From NCBI GenBank assembly GCA_030435675.1, contig CM059621.1, positions 1,860,001 to 1,924,000 on the forward strand: a DNA stretch of 64,000 nt, given 5' to 3'. This DNA is from Steinernema hermaphroditum (taxonomy: Eukaryota; Nematoda; Chromadorea; Rhabditida; Steinernematidae). Below the pieces are notes generated by a model. The model was not told where the DNA came from, ran no database searches, and saw only the letters and a list, made by a program, of their open reading frames with translations. The translations under genes were made by a program, and so were the position numbers. Below are positions 52,233-63,500 of the stretch, piece after piece. Numbering within the stretch: the first letter of the stretch is position 1; every line of letters begins with the position of its first letter.

Positions 52233-55200
52233 GTGAAGTCTATTCTTCTACAAGACTACAATGAGGCTTCGTCCAGACAAATGACGGACGACGAGAAGAT
52301 TCGAAAGTTGAAGTATTTCCTGGAAGGGAGTGCCCGGGAGAAATTTGATGAGCTTTCCCCAGCAGAGCAACAAGATTACAGGGCAGCCACGAACAAGTTG
52401 AAACTACTCATGGCATCTCCGGAAGACAAGCAGACAGCGCAAAGAAAACTCACCACGATTGAACAAACGGATGGAGAGTCAGTTGAGGATTTCTTGCGAC
52501 GCCTTCGGAAATTATTGAAGGACGCATTTCCATCAAAGTCAGATGCTGAAGTCAAGCAGAAAATACTGGAGGAATACACACACCGCTTCGATGGAGAAAT
52601 CTACTTCCACATCGGTAAAAGTGATCCATCGTCCTACGAGGAGATGGTAAAAGTGGCAAAGAAGATCGAAGCCCTCATAGCCGGTAAAAGAAAAGGGAAA
52701 AAGTCGGTTGAAGAACTGTGTTCGCTAATGACGAACATGCTGACGAAACATGAAAATGGTGGTAATCGGGAAAGTCGTAAAGTGAGCTTTGACGAAACAT
52801 CGAGGTCGCGCTCACCCACACCATACAGAAACAATTCGGGTGACCAAAGGACCAGCTATCAGAACCGCAACAATGAAGGACCGCGTAATTATCGGCAGCA
52901 GCCTTATCAGCAGAACATTCAAAGGCAAAACAATTATCGTTATCAAGGACCGAACAGCAGGGACAACAATCAATATCAAAATCGCCAAAGCAATAGATAC
53001 AATGATTTCGGCCCAAGACAACCAAGAAGACCTCAAGGAAATTGCTACAATTGTGGCCGTCAAGGACATTTCGCTCGTGATTGCCGTAGTCGTCCCAACA
53101 ACCAGTTCCAACAAAATTCCAGGCCGTACCAGAACCAACAATCTTATCAAAACGCACCCAATCGACGGGTCAACCTGGTACAAGAACCCAAAGAACACCT
53201 GAACACCATCAGTTCACACGAACTCACAGAGATCAGGTCAAATATGGAACGTATGGAGAGACGTTGGGATGATCAAGAAAGATCAATGAGAGCTTTGGCG
53301 GAACAAAACAGACAATTAGCAACACTAAGCTACCCGGAAATTAACGTCATAACAACAATGGAAGACGGCTTCGACGACGAAATTCAGGAATTCCTTATGG
53401 AAAATGAGCTCAAGGAGCAGCAAGAGTATCAAGAGAAGGCAACGGGGCCTTCAACCGAGCCGGAGCCCGGAATGGTAAACATCGAACCCGTAAGTATCAA
53501 CAGGAACACGTCTAGAAGACGAACGTGGACGATGATTCCGTTCGCGTTGGCCATGATCCTTGCATTGCCGATAACAGCGGCACTCCCACAGCCAAACGGC
53601 CCACTATTCTGCAAGTGGGATGCCAGACCGATGAGATTCCTGATGCCAGAGAGAATCGAATGTCCTAAATTTCAACTGGAAGACAGCAGCAAAGTTATAC
53701 CGGCAACATTACCTGTATACAAGCACAACTTGATCCGCTACGACACAGAGGCCTTCGTTTGCAAAATCATTGAGCAATCGGCAAGTTTCTATACGAACAT
53801 CATGAATGACCATTTCCAACATCACACATCAAAGAACTTAGAGGTTACCTTACGAGATTGCAAGAACATGATTGCCCACAAAAGATGTTCTTTGGGAATG
53901 ATGTCGCAGGTAGGTGAGATCTTCCGGACCAACGAGAAGCTGGAATACGAGTTTCCTGGACCACTTTTTGGGTGGATTGGCTACTCGTACAAAAGCGTGG
54001 CCAATTGCATCCTCTTTAAAACAAGGATTTTTGCGCAATTCGGCAGCACTCGAATGGAATCCCCCATCGGCGATATGGAAGACTGCAAATACGAAGATGG
54101 ATCTTGTTCGTTAGGTGACGGAAGCGTCGTTATCTGGAAACCGGAAAGCAAGCAAGCGTGTAATTTCATCAAACATGCAGAATGGGAGGGACATTTCTTC
54201 GGAAATACCTGGCTGACAACATCAAAAGAATTCGCACTGACATTCGCCGAAGAATACAAAATCGTCGATGATTGCGGCATGAGGATGGTACGATCAATCC
54301 AAGGATTCGCTGTGCCATACGATAACCTGAAGCAATACTTGCATAATCGACGCTCCAGAAGCGTCCCTTTTAAAAAGGAACTAGAAGAGACAGTGATCGG
54401 CATAGTGACCAGCCACCAATTGGCATCTCAAATGACGGCACTTGATCTCGACATTATGCTACAAGAATCCATCGTGTTCGACCAGGCCCTGAAAACACTC
54501 TGCTCTACAGTAAACTCAATCTTACAAATGACATCAATCACGGTATACGATAACCCAACGTTGGTAACACGTCTACTGTTAAACGAGTCGAATTTGGTAG
54601 CAACAGCTACACCACCCGGCTTAGTTGAAGTATGGCCATGTGCGGTCGCGGACGCCCAAAACATCACATTCGCTCCAGAAAACGGTACTTGCTTTGAGTT
54701 TCCTAAAGTAGCAGTAAAACTCTTCGGATCAACAAGAGAAGCTTACCTTGACCCACGAACACAGATCTTAACCCCGACGTCTCGTAAAATCCAATGCGAT
54801 AAATGGGAGAAAAGAACCATCACATTCGGCAACAAATTCGTTTCACTCGAACGAGCAACTGGCGTGATCACTCCTCTCAACAGAACCGAATTCAAAGATC
54901 TACAAATGAAGCACCAGGACATTCTCATATCCAAACTTGAAGCTATTGCGTTCCACAATCTAGTTATCAACAACATAACGGACCTCGTGCATCCCTTCCA
55001 TCTCAACGACCTAGCTCACCAACACATCCAGTCGATAACATCCAACATAGGTACCGTAAGAGATAGCAGCACTGACGAAGATGGACATCGACGAGTCAAG
55101 ATATCAAAGCTATCGGCTATAATTAGTGGATATACTTGGTTTGAAATATGGATCAGAATCATTGCGATCTATGAAACATTGCACTTACTAGTAACAATAG

Positions 55201-58200
55201 GGCAGAAGATAGTCGGAGACTACGTGACGATACCTTGCCTGAAAAGAGAAAGGAAATTAAGCGTGAGTGTAACAAATAATGTTAAAATCGAACAGAGCAT
55301 ACCCCCTGAAGCAGACGAAACCGTTGTTCCAATTGAAGAAGTGAAGATGATAAACAGTCCATTTTCAACGCAGGTCGTCGAAAAAATAAACGGCATCAAC
55401 CTGCCGATGCTCATCGACACCGGAGCAACGATCTCCATCGCGCACGAGTCTATGGCGACATTATTAACAGCCAAGCCTCGACGGATAGAGAGCGCAGCCA
55501 TGGGCGCATCAGGACAGATGATTCAATTTAAGTCGGAAGCAACAGTATCACTGGAAATAGCCGGATATGAGACATACATAACAATGTACTTCACGGATAA
55601 TGAGCACACGATCAACGACACGAACTACTCAGCAATCATTGGCTGCAACGCATTAAAATCTCTACCGCCGATAACATTCGACTTCGCAATAGGACAGATG
55701 AAAATCTCTGGACGCAGCATACCATTGGGAATTCCGAAAAACACGCTATTATTGAATTTACCAGTGCGAGCGTGCAAAAACTACATTGTACCTCCCCAAC
55801 GATGCACCGTAATCGACTGCGAAATCCAACAACGATTCTGCTACGCTGAAAGAGAATTCATGATCCACACAGCTGACGAAAACCTCGCGAAGCAGGAAAT
55901 TTACCTCACTCCGTGCGTGATAAAACCCAAGACAGGCAAATTTTGCATCTTACTCAACAATCCCACCAACGCGCCAGTACCAGTCTTTAAAGGTATGAAG
56001 ATCGCCGCGGCATCGGTCCTCAAGAACGTCAAAGGACAACTCATGGAAATCGGAGCACCACTCCAAGAACAGCAAGATAAGACCGTGGACCCCACCTTTA
56101 AGGTCGATTTAAGGAACGCCGAATGCTCACCGAACGAGAAAAAGAAGCTAGCGGAGCTTATCGACCGCCACAATGACGTCTTCAGCAAGAACAAATTCGA
56201 CCTCGGCTCATGCACGGTCGAACCATACAAGATCCGCACATATACGGAAGTGCCAATCCAATCCAAGCCGTACCGCGTGCCCTACAAATATAAGGAAACA
56301 CTCAATGAACACATTTCACAACTCGAAAAAGCAGGGATCATACGCGAAGAGAATACCAGCTGGTTATCAAACCTGACAATCGTTGGCAAGAAAGACGGTT
56401 CCATCCGTCCATGCTTGGACATGCGCAAACTCAACGAAGTCATAGTACCCGACGGATTTCCGATTCCCAGGCTAGATTCAATCTTGAATACTATCGCACA
56501 CGCAAAAATGTTCTCGAGTCTTGACCTCAACAGCGGGTTCTTCCAAATCCGAATCTCACCGGAATCTAAAGAAAAGTGTGGCATCTTGTTGGAAAACAAG
56601 ACTTACGTTATGGAAAGAGTTCCATTCGGACTTAAGAACGCATCCGCTGCGTTTGGTCGAGCCATGGCGAAGGTCCTCGAAGGTCTAGAAAGTGACGTCA
56701 TTGTGTACGTTGACGACATATTAGTATTCACAAAATCGGACGACTTCGATAAGCACCTGAAAGCACTGGAAAGAGTATTTGAACGCTTTCGCACATTCAA
56801 GTTAAAATTGTCACCAAAGAAATGCCACTTCGCACAGAAATCAATTGACTTTTTGGGACATACCATTTCAGGCTCTGGATACACACCATCGATCAACAAC
56901 GTAAAGGCCATCATAAATTTTCCCCGACCGAAAAATGCAAAAGAGACAAAGAGAATCCTAGGGATGTTCTCATTTTTTCGGAGATTTGTGCCCGGACACG
57001 CACAAATTGTGGAGCCACTGACGAGACTAACAGCAGAACGCGTAAAATTTGAATGGACCGAAGAGCAAGAAAAAGCGTTTCAAAAGATCAAAGAGGTGCT
57101 AACATCAGCCCCAGTCCTCAGATTCCCTAGAGAAGATGCGCAGTACTACATTTTCGTGGATGCAAGTACGGTAGCAAGAGGCGCCCTTCTCGCGCAAAAA
57201 TCGATAGAAAACGACAGGTGTTACAACGCAATCGCCTACTATAGCAAGACGTTAACAAAGGCGGAAAAGAAATGGGCAGCAGTCCACTTAGAGTTATCTT
57301 CAATTGTAAGCGCATTACGAGAATTTCGCCCCTACATTTATGGCAGCCCAATAACGGTGACGGTATTCACCGACCACAAGCCGTTAACATACCTGATGCA
57401 GAAATCATCCTCGAACGCTTGCCTCGCTCGGTGGCTCATCGAACTCCAAGGGTATGATCTGAAAATACAGTACGTCGAAGGTAAAAAGAATTCGGTAGCT
57501 GACGCACTCTCCCGAATCGAAACTGAAGGAGTGACCCCCACAGAAGTGCACGATATAATCGAATTCCCCCGATGCTTGGCCATAAACGAAACAGAGACGA
57601 TCGATAAGCCGACCGCACTCAACCTGCTAATAACAAGATCACAGGGCGGCGGGTTTCGACCAATCAACATGGCGCGCGAACAAAGAGAGGACGTCGTCCT
57701 CGCGGCCATTATCGATCACCTCGCCAGCAACAAACCTCTGCAGTTCAGTGAGGCGACACCAGAGAGCGACAGAAATTTCGCAGTGAGGCACATCGACCGC
57801 TTTAAGATCGGCAATGATAATTGCCTCTACTACACATTTTCGGCTATCAAAAAGACCGGAGAACATGAACGGGTTGCAGTAGCGGTACCGACCAAGTGGC
57901 GGAAACCGATTTTCGATCACATGCATGGATCAAAAGCTTCCGGTGGACACAGAGACACGAGATGCACAATGCACAAATTGAGACAATACTTTTGGCCCCA
58001 CATGAGTTCTGACATTACTGAACGGTGCCGCGCGTGCATCACGTGCCAAAAGACCTCGCACCGAAAGGCGCCGAAAGTGCCGATGAAATCGATCGTATCC
58101 AACACAATCTTTGCGATTGTGGCCGCCGACATATGTGGCCCGTTTCCTGAGACCGCTAATGGAAATCGCTACTACATGAACATCATTGACCTATTTTCGA

Positions 58201-59171
58201 AACACGTCGTCTCAATCCCACTCAAGGAATTGACGTCGGTTACGGTAGCCGACAACATCATGAAACATTTTGTGCTAATCTACGGCTGTTTTACGGAGTT
58301 ACTAACAGATAACGCTAGCATTTTTACGTCACAATTTTTCAAATATTTTTGTGCGCTCCTGGAAATAGACAAAATCTACTCAACTCCCTATCACCATCAG
58401 GGAAATGGAGCAGTCGAACGCTCTTTTCGGACGTTCAACTTGATGCTTCGAAAAACAATGCAGAACAGCACCTCCGACTTCGACGAACTGCTACCGTATA
58501 CTCAGTGGGTTTATAACACCTCCATCTCGAGCGTTACGCACGAAACACTGTTCACCCTCGTATTTGGAAGAGAGCCCATAATGGCGCTAGACAAAATCCT
58601 CAACCCTCGATCACATGAAACATTCAACAGCGAACAGATTGAGGAATTCAGGGAAACATTGTTTGTGAACCTCAGGGAATCGTGGATAGCAGCGCACGAA
58701 AACGCCGAAATTGACCGCCAAAAACGGAAGGAAAAGTACGACGAATCAGCCTCAGAAACTACGATAAAAGTCGGTGATCGAGTTTTATTGCACAATGAAG
58801 TACAAAAACCCGGGGTGTCTCGAAAATTCATGCTCCCGTGGATCGGCCAGTTCAGAGTAATCGAGATTAGTGACCCATATGCTGTCATCATAAGTTGTAA
58901 AAGTCCCCAGAGTAAGCCGAAAAGGGTTCATCTGAACCAAATTAAGAAATCCTATCAAGCCGTGGGTCCTGTGTTTACGTCTCGCCAGATGTCTCCCGTG
59001 GACAGTGATCTATTACAAAACGCAAAAGCCGAAGACGTTGAGGGAATGTGCGGCTTTGATCATAAACAGAGATTAACGCCAGAAAGCGCAAAGCGGGAAA
59101 GATCGCAGCCAAAACATCGACTTACGATCCCGCAGCGCCGACGCCCCTCCCAACGCGACAGCGCCATTTAA
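52233..59171 (+). CDS. Retroelement Gag-Env-like-Pol polyprotein, copy 3, open frame
   Basis: A full 2312-codon frame with the same domains as copy 1 (CCHC 271-284, Env-like about 431-990, protease 1060-1066, Y-V-D-D 1492-1495, integrase D1966/D2026/E2062). Two private missense changes lie in the integrase: W1931R (58023), four residues before the first zinc-binding cysteine, and P2106L (58549), after the catalytic core. No 5' LTR or Gag start is present, so expression would depend on a neighbouring promoter. Confidence 0.9.
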   Translation: MKSILLQDYNEASSRQMTDDEKIRKLKYFLEGSAREKFDELSPAEQQDYRAATNKLKLLMASPEDKQTAQRKLTTIEQTDGESVEDFLRRLRKLLKDAFPSKSDAEVKQKILEEYTHRFDGEIYFHIGKSDPSSYEEMVKVAKKIEALIAGKRKGKKSVEELCSLMTNMLTKHENGGNRESRKVSFDETSRSRSPTPYRNNSGDQRTSYQNRNNEGPRNYRQQPYQQNIQRQNNYRYQGPNSRDNNQYQNRQSNRYNDFGPRQPRRPQGNCYNCGRQGHFARDCRSRPNNQFQQNSRPYQNQQSYQNAPNRRVNLVQEPKEHLNTISSHELTEIRSNMERMERRWDDQERSMRALAEQNRQLATLSYPEINVITTMEDGFDDEIQEFLMENELKEQQEYQEKATGPSTEPEPGMVNIEPVSINRNTSRRRTWTMIPFALAMILALPITAALPQPNGPLFCKWDARPMRFLMPERIECPKFQLEDSSKVIPATLPVYKHNLIRYDTEAFVCKIIEQSASFYTNIMNDHFQHHTSKNLEVTLRDCKNMIAHKRCSLGMMSQVGEIFRTNEKLEYEFPGPLFGWIGYSYKSVANCILFKTRIFAQFGSTRMESPIGDMEDCKYEDGSCSLGDGSVVIWKPESKQACNFIKHAEWEGHFFGNTWLTTSKEFALTFAEEYKIVDDCGMRMVRSIQGFAVPYDNLKQYLHNRRSRSVPFKKELEETVIGIVTSHQLASQMTALDLDIMLQESIVFDQALKTLCSTVNSILQMTSITVYDNPTLVTRLLLNESNLVATATPPGLVEVWPCAVADAQNITFAPENGTCFEFPKVAVKLFGSTREAYLDPRTQILTPTSRKIQCDKWEKRTITFGNKFVSLERATGVITPLNRTEFKDLQMKHQDILISKLEAIAFHNLVINNITDLVHPFHLNDLAHQHIQSITSNIGTVRDSSTDEDGHRRVKISKLSAIISGYTWFEIWIRIIAIYETLHLLVTIGQKIVGDYVTIPCLKRERKLSVSVTNNVKIEQSIPPEADETVVPIEEVKMINSPFSTQVVEKINGINLPMLIDTGATISIAHESMATLLTAKPRRIESAAMGASGQMIQFKSEATVSLEIAGYETYITMYFTDNEHTINDTNYSAIIGCNALKSLPPITFDFAIGQMKISGRSIPLGIPKNTLLLNLPVRACKNYIVPPQRCTVIDCEIQQRFCYAEREFMIHTADENLAKQEIYLTPCVIKPKTGKFCILLNNPTNAPVPVFKGMKIAAASVLKNVKGQLMEIGAPLQEQQDKTVDPTFKVDLRNAECSPNEKKKLAELIDRHNDVFSKNKFDLGSCTVEPYKIRTYTEVPIQSKPYRVPYKYKETLNEHISQLEKAGIIREENTSWLSNLTIVGKKDGSIRPCLDMRKLNEVIVPDGFPIPRLDSILNTIAHAKMFSSLDLNSGFFQIRISPESKEKCGILLENKTYVMERVPFGLKNASAAFGRAMAKVLEGLESDVIVYVDDILVFTKSDDFDKHLKALERVFERFRTFKLKLSPKKCHFAQKSIDFLGHTISGSGYTPSINNVKAIINFPRPKNAKETKRILGMFSFFRRFVPGHAQIVEPLTRLTAERVKFEWTEEQEKAFQKIKEVLTSAPVLRFPREDAQYYIFVDASTVARGALLAQKSIENDRCYNAIAYYSKTLTKAEKKWAAVHLELSSIVSALREFRPYIYGSPITVTVFTDHKPLTYLMQKSSSNACLARWLIELQGYDLKIQYVEGKKNSVADALSRIETEGVTPTEVHDIIEFPRCLAINETETIDKPTALNLLITRSQGGGFRPINMAREQREDVVLAAIIDHLASNKPLQFSEATPESDRNFAVRHIDRFKIGNDNCLYYTFSAIKKTGEHERVAVAVPTKWRKPIFDHMHGSKASGGHRDTRCTMHKLRQYFWPHMSSDITERCRACITCQKTSHRKAPKVPMKSIVSNTIFAIVAADICGPFPETANGNRYYMNIIDLFSKHVVSIPLKELTSVTVADNIMKHFVLIYGCFTELLTDNASIFTSQFFKYFCALLEIDKIYSTPYHHQGNGAVERSFRTFNLMLRKTMQNSTSDFDELLPYTQWVYNTSISSVTHETLFTLVFGREPIMALDKILNPRSHETFNSEQIEEFRETLFVNLRESWIAAHENAEIDRQKRKEKYDESASETTIKVGDRVLLHNEVQKPGVSRKFMLPWIGQFRVIEISDPYAVIISCKSPQSKPKRVHLNQIKKSYQAVGPVFTSRQMSPVDSDLLQNAKAEDVEGMCGFDHKQRLTPESAKRERSQPKHRLTIPQRRRPSQRDSAI

Positions 59172-59421
59172 ACGACCCGCCGACGACGACGCCGGACGAG
59201 GGTTACTGTAACTCCACTCATGAAGGCCCCGGCCTTCTCTTTTTTTACCTTTTTGCCCCGTTACTATTCTCGCGCCTCCCGTCCACATCGACGAGCGCGC
59301 ACGTTTTTTTTCTTTCCACTCGTTAGTCTTTGCAGTCCCCTACTTACTCAGCTCCCGATTTCGCGTATCCACGGTTTATGGTTGCTTCAAAACAGCGCGA
59401 TTTCAAACACTCATATCCTAC

Positions 59422-59773
59422 ATGCCTTGTTTAGACCAGCTGATGAGCGTGAGAGGGCAAGTTCATCACCTGGATCGGCCCGCACCGTACACGGCGATCG
59501 CCTGCACAAGAGGGAAAGCCGTACTCGCCCTGACGGATTTGACAATCGAAGCACCCGTAGTGGTTGACATCGCATCCACTACCAACTTCGTCGGTCCCGC
59601 ACCGACTCTTTATAACTACCCAGTCCTTCCCGGAGAAACGTTTAACCTCCTCGTCTACGTCCAGCGCAGCCATCCCGACGGAGGCCTGAGGCGCTATCAT
59701 GGACCAAGAACGAAGCTGGCTAGTCTCTGGATGAAAGACTGTGGTGCCTTCACTACGAATGCCACAGCGCTCG
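59422..59773 (+). pseudogene. Truncated retroelement second ORF, unit B
   Basis: Copy of 44583-44934. It runs on through filler into antisense srt-1 sequence, and no helicase follows. Confidence 0.8.
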
Positions 59774-59825
59774 TACTGCTACGTACGTACTGCTACGTAA
59801 TGCCACAGCGCTCGTACTGCTACGA
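59774..59825. other. Templated filler at unit B/C junction
   Basis: Same 52-bp filler as 44935-44986. Its identity at both junctions shows that the junction formed once and was then copied by tandem amplification. Confidence 0.85.
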
Positions 59826-60313
59826 ATGCCTTCGGTTCAGAGCAAGTACCTCGCTGGCGCAGCAGTACATCATCCAGAAAACTACAAGCCATCTTCAAGT
59901 CATTTTAACACATTTTCTTACCTATACTACTCTCAGCCACATAGGAAACCCATATTCCGCTGTTGCAATGGTTTATGCCTTGCATCGAGAAGAATCCAGC
60001 AAAGATGACCGCATGGAACAGGTTGATGATGTCCAGCACAGTGTTAAAAACGATGATCTTATAACAGGGATGCCAGATGTGAGGTGGTCGCCTACAAACA
60101 AATTCCAACTTCGGTTGCTTGTCGAATAACCTACATGAAAACTGAAAGAACGAAAAGGCAAATGAAGACAGCGACGATGCCGAAAACCAGGTATATCATT
60201 CCAAATGTCCTGGCCCACTGTTCGCCTCCTTTAATGCCGCCATCAGTGCCGTTCAGAACCAGGCTCAGCGAGCCGTTCTGTGTGCAGAATGGGAGCATAT
60301 GGAAGATTAATCT
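59826..60313 (-). pseudogene. Front half of srt-1, unit C
   Basis: Copy of 44987-45474 with the same frameshift after TM1. Confidence 0.75.
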
Positions 60314-61341
60314 GAAAGTGTGGCCCATCGAACCTTTAGTTACAGAAATTCTAACATAGCCGAGTCTTTCGTTAGCGTCGCTTAACACGGACACAACACT
60401 GGTGTTATTAAACGTTAACTATGTTATTTTGACCGAGCACACATTTGTTTTTAGCTCACTTAACAGTAAATTAAATAAAACGTTTTCATCGAATAACGTA
60501 TTTATTATGAAACGCCCGTAAACGTTTCCTGTTTATAAATCGTCACAGTCGCGGACGAGAAAGTTGACCGCCAGATTTCCACAATTAGGATCAGTCGCTT
60601 GCCGTGTGTGAAAAAGCCGTCCCTGGCGGGACACTGGAACAGCGCATCAACTCGCACCATTAGCTGACAATCATGTGAGGCCAACCAAAAAAAGTTCCAC
60701 CACATTTTTACAGTTTACACGCGTTTTGCGTGCTAAGGGTAGCCTCGCACATGAAGACAATAATGGCCTTTCGGTGAAAACACCTATGTACGACAGGTGA
60801 CAACCTCGGTGATCATCAAAAAAGCTGAACCTGGCCCAAAATCTGGACTTAAAATTTTGTTTTGGCGTTGTATCAGCTGTCATTTCAACTTACTTTGTGC
60901 GCAGCACTCTTAGTTTAGTTCTTTGTCGAAATAACTACATTTATTCTAATACGAACAGAGGAGTTACTTAGCGGGCACAAGTACCTTGATTCTATTGTTT
61001 TTGACTTTTCGATGTCGATGTCATACAAATCAACGATTCAGAAAATTGGTCTTTATATCATGATATGCTCTTTTGCACATTCCAGCTGGTAATGCGAAAA
61101 AAGGACTAAACAGAAAACGTGAAAGACATGCGTATGGAAGGTCTTTATGTGGGAATGTCTTTTGCTTATGTACACCGAACCACAGCGAATCTTGTAGCCA
61201 CCTTTTGTTATACGCCTTGAAATAAAAGGTAACGGACGAGATAGCAAAAACACAAGTGAGTCTCTTTTGTTTTATAAGGGTGTGTCATACAATAACATTT
61301 ACCGGCTATTGTTCTACTACGACTTCTTTGTCCTCCGAACG
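60314..61341. other. Intergenic, unit C
   Basis: Copy of 30629-31656. Nothing further seen. Confidence 0.5.
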
Positions 61342-62321
61342 CTACAAATTCCGTTCGTTAGAACGTTGCCCGAAATTGTGAGAATTTGTACCAGAATTAC
61401 TTGAAAACATAAATTTGAACTTCGCCATCAGTAAGTACTCATTTTCGTAGCATCTATTATTAGTGTATCCGAAACTATTTGTATTCGGGCCTTGTTCTTC
61501 GGGAATCGCAGAACTCGCCGATTGCACTGACTGACCAGGATTAGCTTGGTATTGTTTTACTATGCTCTGTAATGCGCTATCGATGATGCTGGGAAGTGTT
61601 GAGTTTAAGTTGGAAACTTTGTGGTAATTTAATTCCGAGGTATTCATAATACATACAATTTTAATGCCGTTTTGCTGTGAGACTCCGACGTCTGCGCTGC
61701 CAGCTGAAGATGGGATCCCGCTCCGTCCGCTGCGACTTGATTCAAGCTCTTCGCCACTTCAACGCCCGCGCATACTAATGGGACCACTGATCGTTCTTCT
61801 CGGATGCCATCTCCAGCCGAAGCCAGAGGAAAATCAGCGACTACGGTGTGATTAGTGCCTTTTTGTGCATATATGACGTCTCGCAAGGTGTAAGCCTTCG
61901 ATACGAGAAGATAAACTCGTAAACGCGTAAACTCGTTTGCTGTGAGACCGTTGATTTGGGAATATGTAACAAATCGGTTTGCTTTGAAAGCAAAATGTCG
62001 CTTGCTGACTGGAATATATTTGTACCTATTGGCTAAAGTTAATGATCGCATTGCGTCACGAAGGCGTTTTATAAGTACAGGCAAACGACATGCATCTTCT
62101 GATAAAGTTATGGAAGAAATTTCGATAGAGTAGACGACATCCGAGTGCAGCACAGAAATCAGCTTGCGTGGGCCCCGAAGCTGAGAATTGAATTCGATGC
62201 CGTCGAGATGGTGGAGCACGGCAAGCGAAGTCGCCGCACCTGAGCGCGCGGACGTCGGAGTTGAAACGATTCTTCTGGTTGAGTAATCGATGCGGGCCCT
62301 AAAATTTACTGCAAAATTCAC
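61342..62321 (-). CDS. Unidentified ORF pair, unit C
   Basis: Copy of 31657-32636. No domain recognised. Confidence 0.25.
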
Positions 62322-62371
62322 TCGTGCCAGCTCGCGATGTATTACCTTTTTGTCGCCCTGCTATCGTCCAA

Positions 62372-63500
62372 TCAACGTGTCTTAACCGATGTCACATGCA
62401 CCACTGTACCACTTTTACTGCTATTCCGGAATCTGATAACAAAGGTCCGCCAATCTCTTCTTATTTCGGCATTGCAGCACAAATACACAATTCCACCAAG
62501 CCCAACCTCTGCACGGAAAATGTATCCATCGATCCATTGAACTGATCCAGGTAAAACGAAGAATAGGACGATAGTTGCGTACGAAAGACCGCAGATCAGA
62601 GTCACTTGTAACAGCAGCTAAAGCTCTCCAGAGTTAGTGCACAATAGAGGAATAATCAAGCTTACTACGATCTTTGCCTTCGTCATATAGGCTGAATTGA
62701 CTTTGCGGACCTTCCAGAAAATGGTGAGAATGAGGAGAACGTAAACAACAGATAGAACAACAATAAAAGTTGAATCGTTATAAAACAAAGCCATGTTCTT
62801 GTACTAAGTGACTCGAATTAGCATTCAATTGTGCTGAACGAAAACTACTTACTTGATTCCTGTCGATTATGGGCACTCTGCTGTCGTCCACACCCGAGTA
62901 AGGATTCGGGCTTCCCACGTGGTTGACAGAAGTAACTATGACTGGCGGGATGAAAAACAAGTAATAGCCCGAATAGACTACTATCGCGATCATCCAAACA
63001 TAAACTATATTTCCCTCGAAAAGCCAGGATGTCGATTTGCACTGGATTATATCGGCTAATCGATTCAAAGCCAACAGACTGGCGGACGTGGTCTGAGTGA
63101 CTCGCAAGGCGTTAATCGTAGAGCCCATAAGATAGGTCACAGCTGGACTACAGCAGTAGACGGCTCCCGTGTAAAACAAGTAGGGCTGAACAGCAGTCAA
63201 CAACGCAAGAAAGATGAGGTCTTGAACGCCGATAAAGATCATAATACGGTAGCATGAATGCTTGGCGTACTTGCCCTGTAGCAGAGACATCAGTACTGGG
63301 ATGTATATGGACTAAATAGTGATGTCCAAATAATGTTTGCATGGAGAATGGTGACATACGAGAAACACAGTGCCCATTGAAACGTATATTGCGCAGTGAA
63401 GAGGTCTGGAGACACCCTTCTGGCACCACTCCTCCTTTGTCATGGCTGAACAACTGTAGAGACGATTATACTCATTTGGATCGAACAGAAAAACGTTCAT
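62372..63500 (-). CDS. srt-like chemoreceptor GPCR (srt-2), complete, unit C
   Basis: Third copy of the intact four-exon Srt receptor (exons 63500-63360, 63311-62853, 62797-62666, 62617-62372). No coding difference from units A and B was noticed. Confidence 0.87.

Larger units (their letters stand above)
51208..59773 (+). mobile_element. Inverted duplicate carrying the retroelement polyprotein, unit B
   Basis: Reverse complement of 20986-29551 without the 7-bp duplication. The flanks (srt-3 on the left, filler and srt-1 on the right) are the same as in unit A, so it multiplied with the unit. Confidence 0.9.
44987..59825. repeat. Tandem array unit B (14,839 bp)
   Basis: Second unit, same order as unit A and complete at both edges. 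Differences noticed against A: no 7-bp duplication in the polyprotein; missense changes at 58023 and 58549; G at 48869. I did not compare every base. Confidence 0.9.

Noticed and set aside
36362..59773. Independent retrotransposition of copies 2 and 3
   Set aside because: Both share the 5' truncation, chemoreceptor fusion, breakpoints at 20986/29551 and the same host flanks, so they multiplied by DNA duplication.
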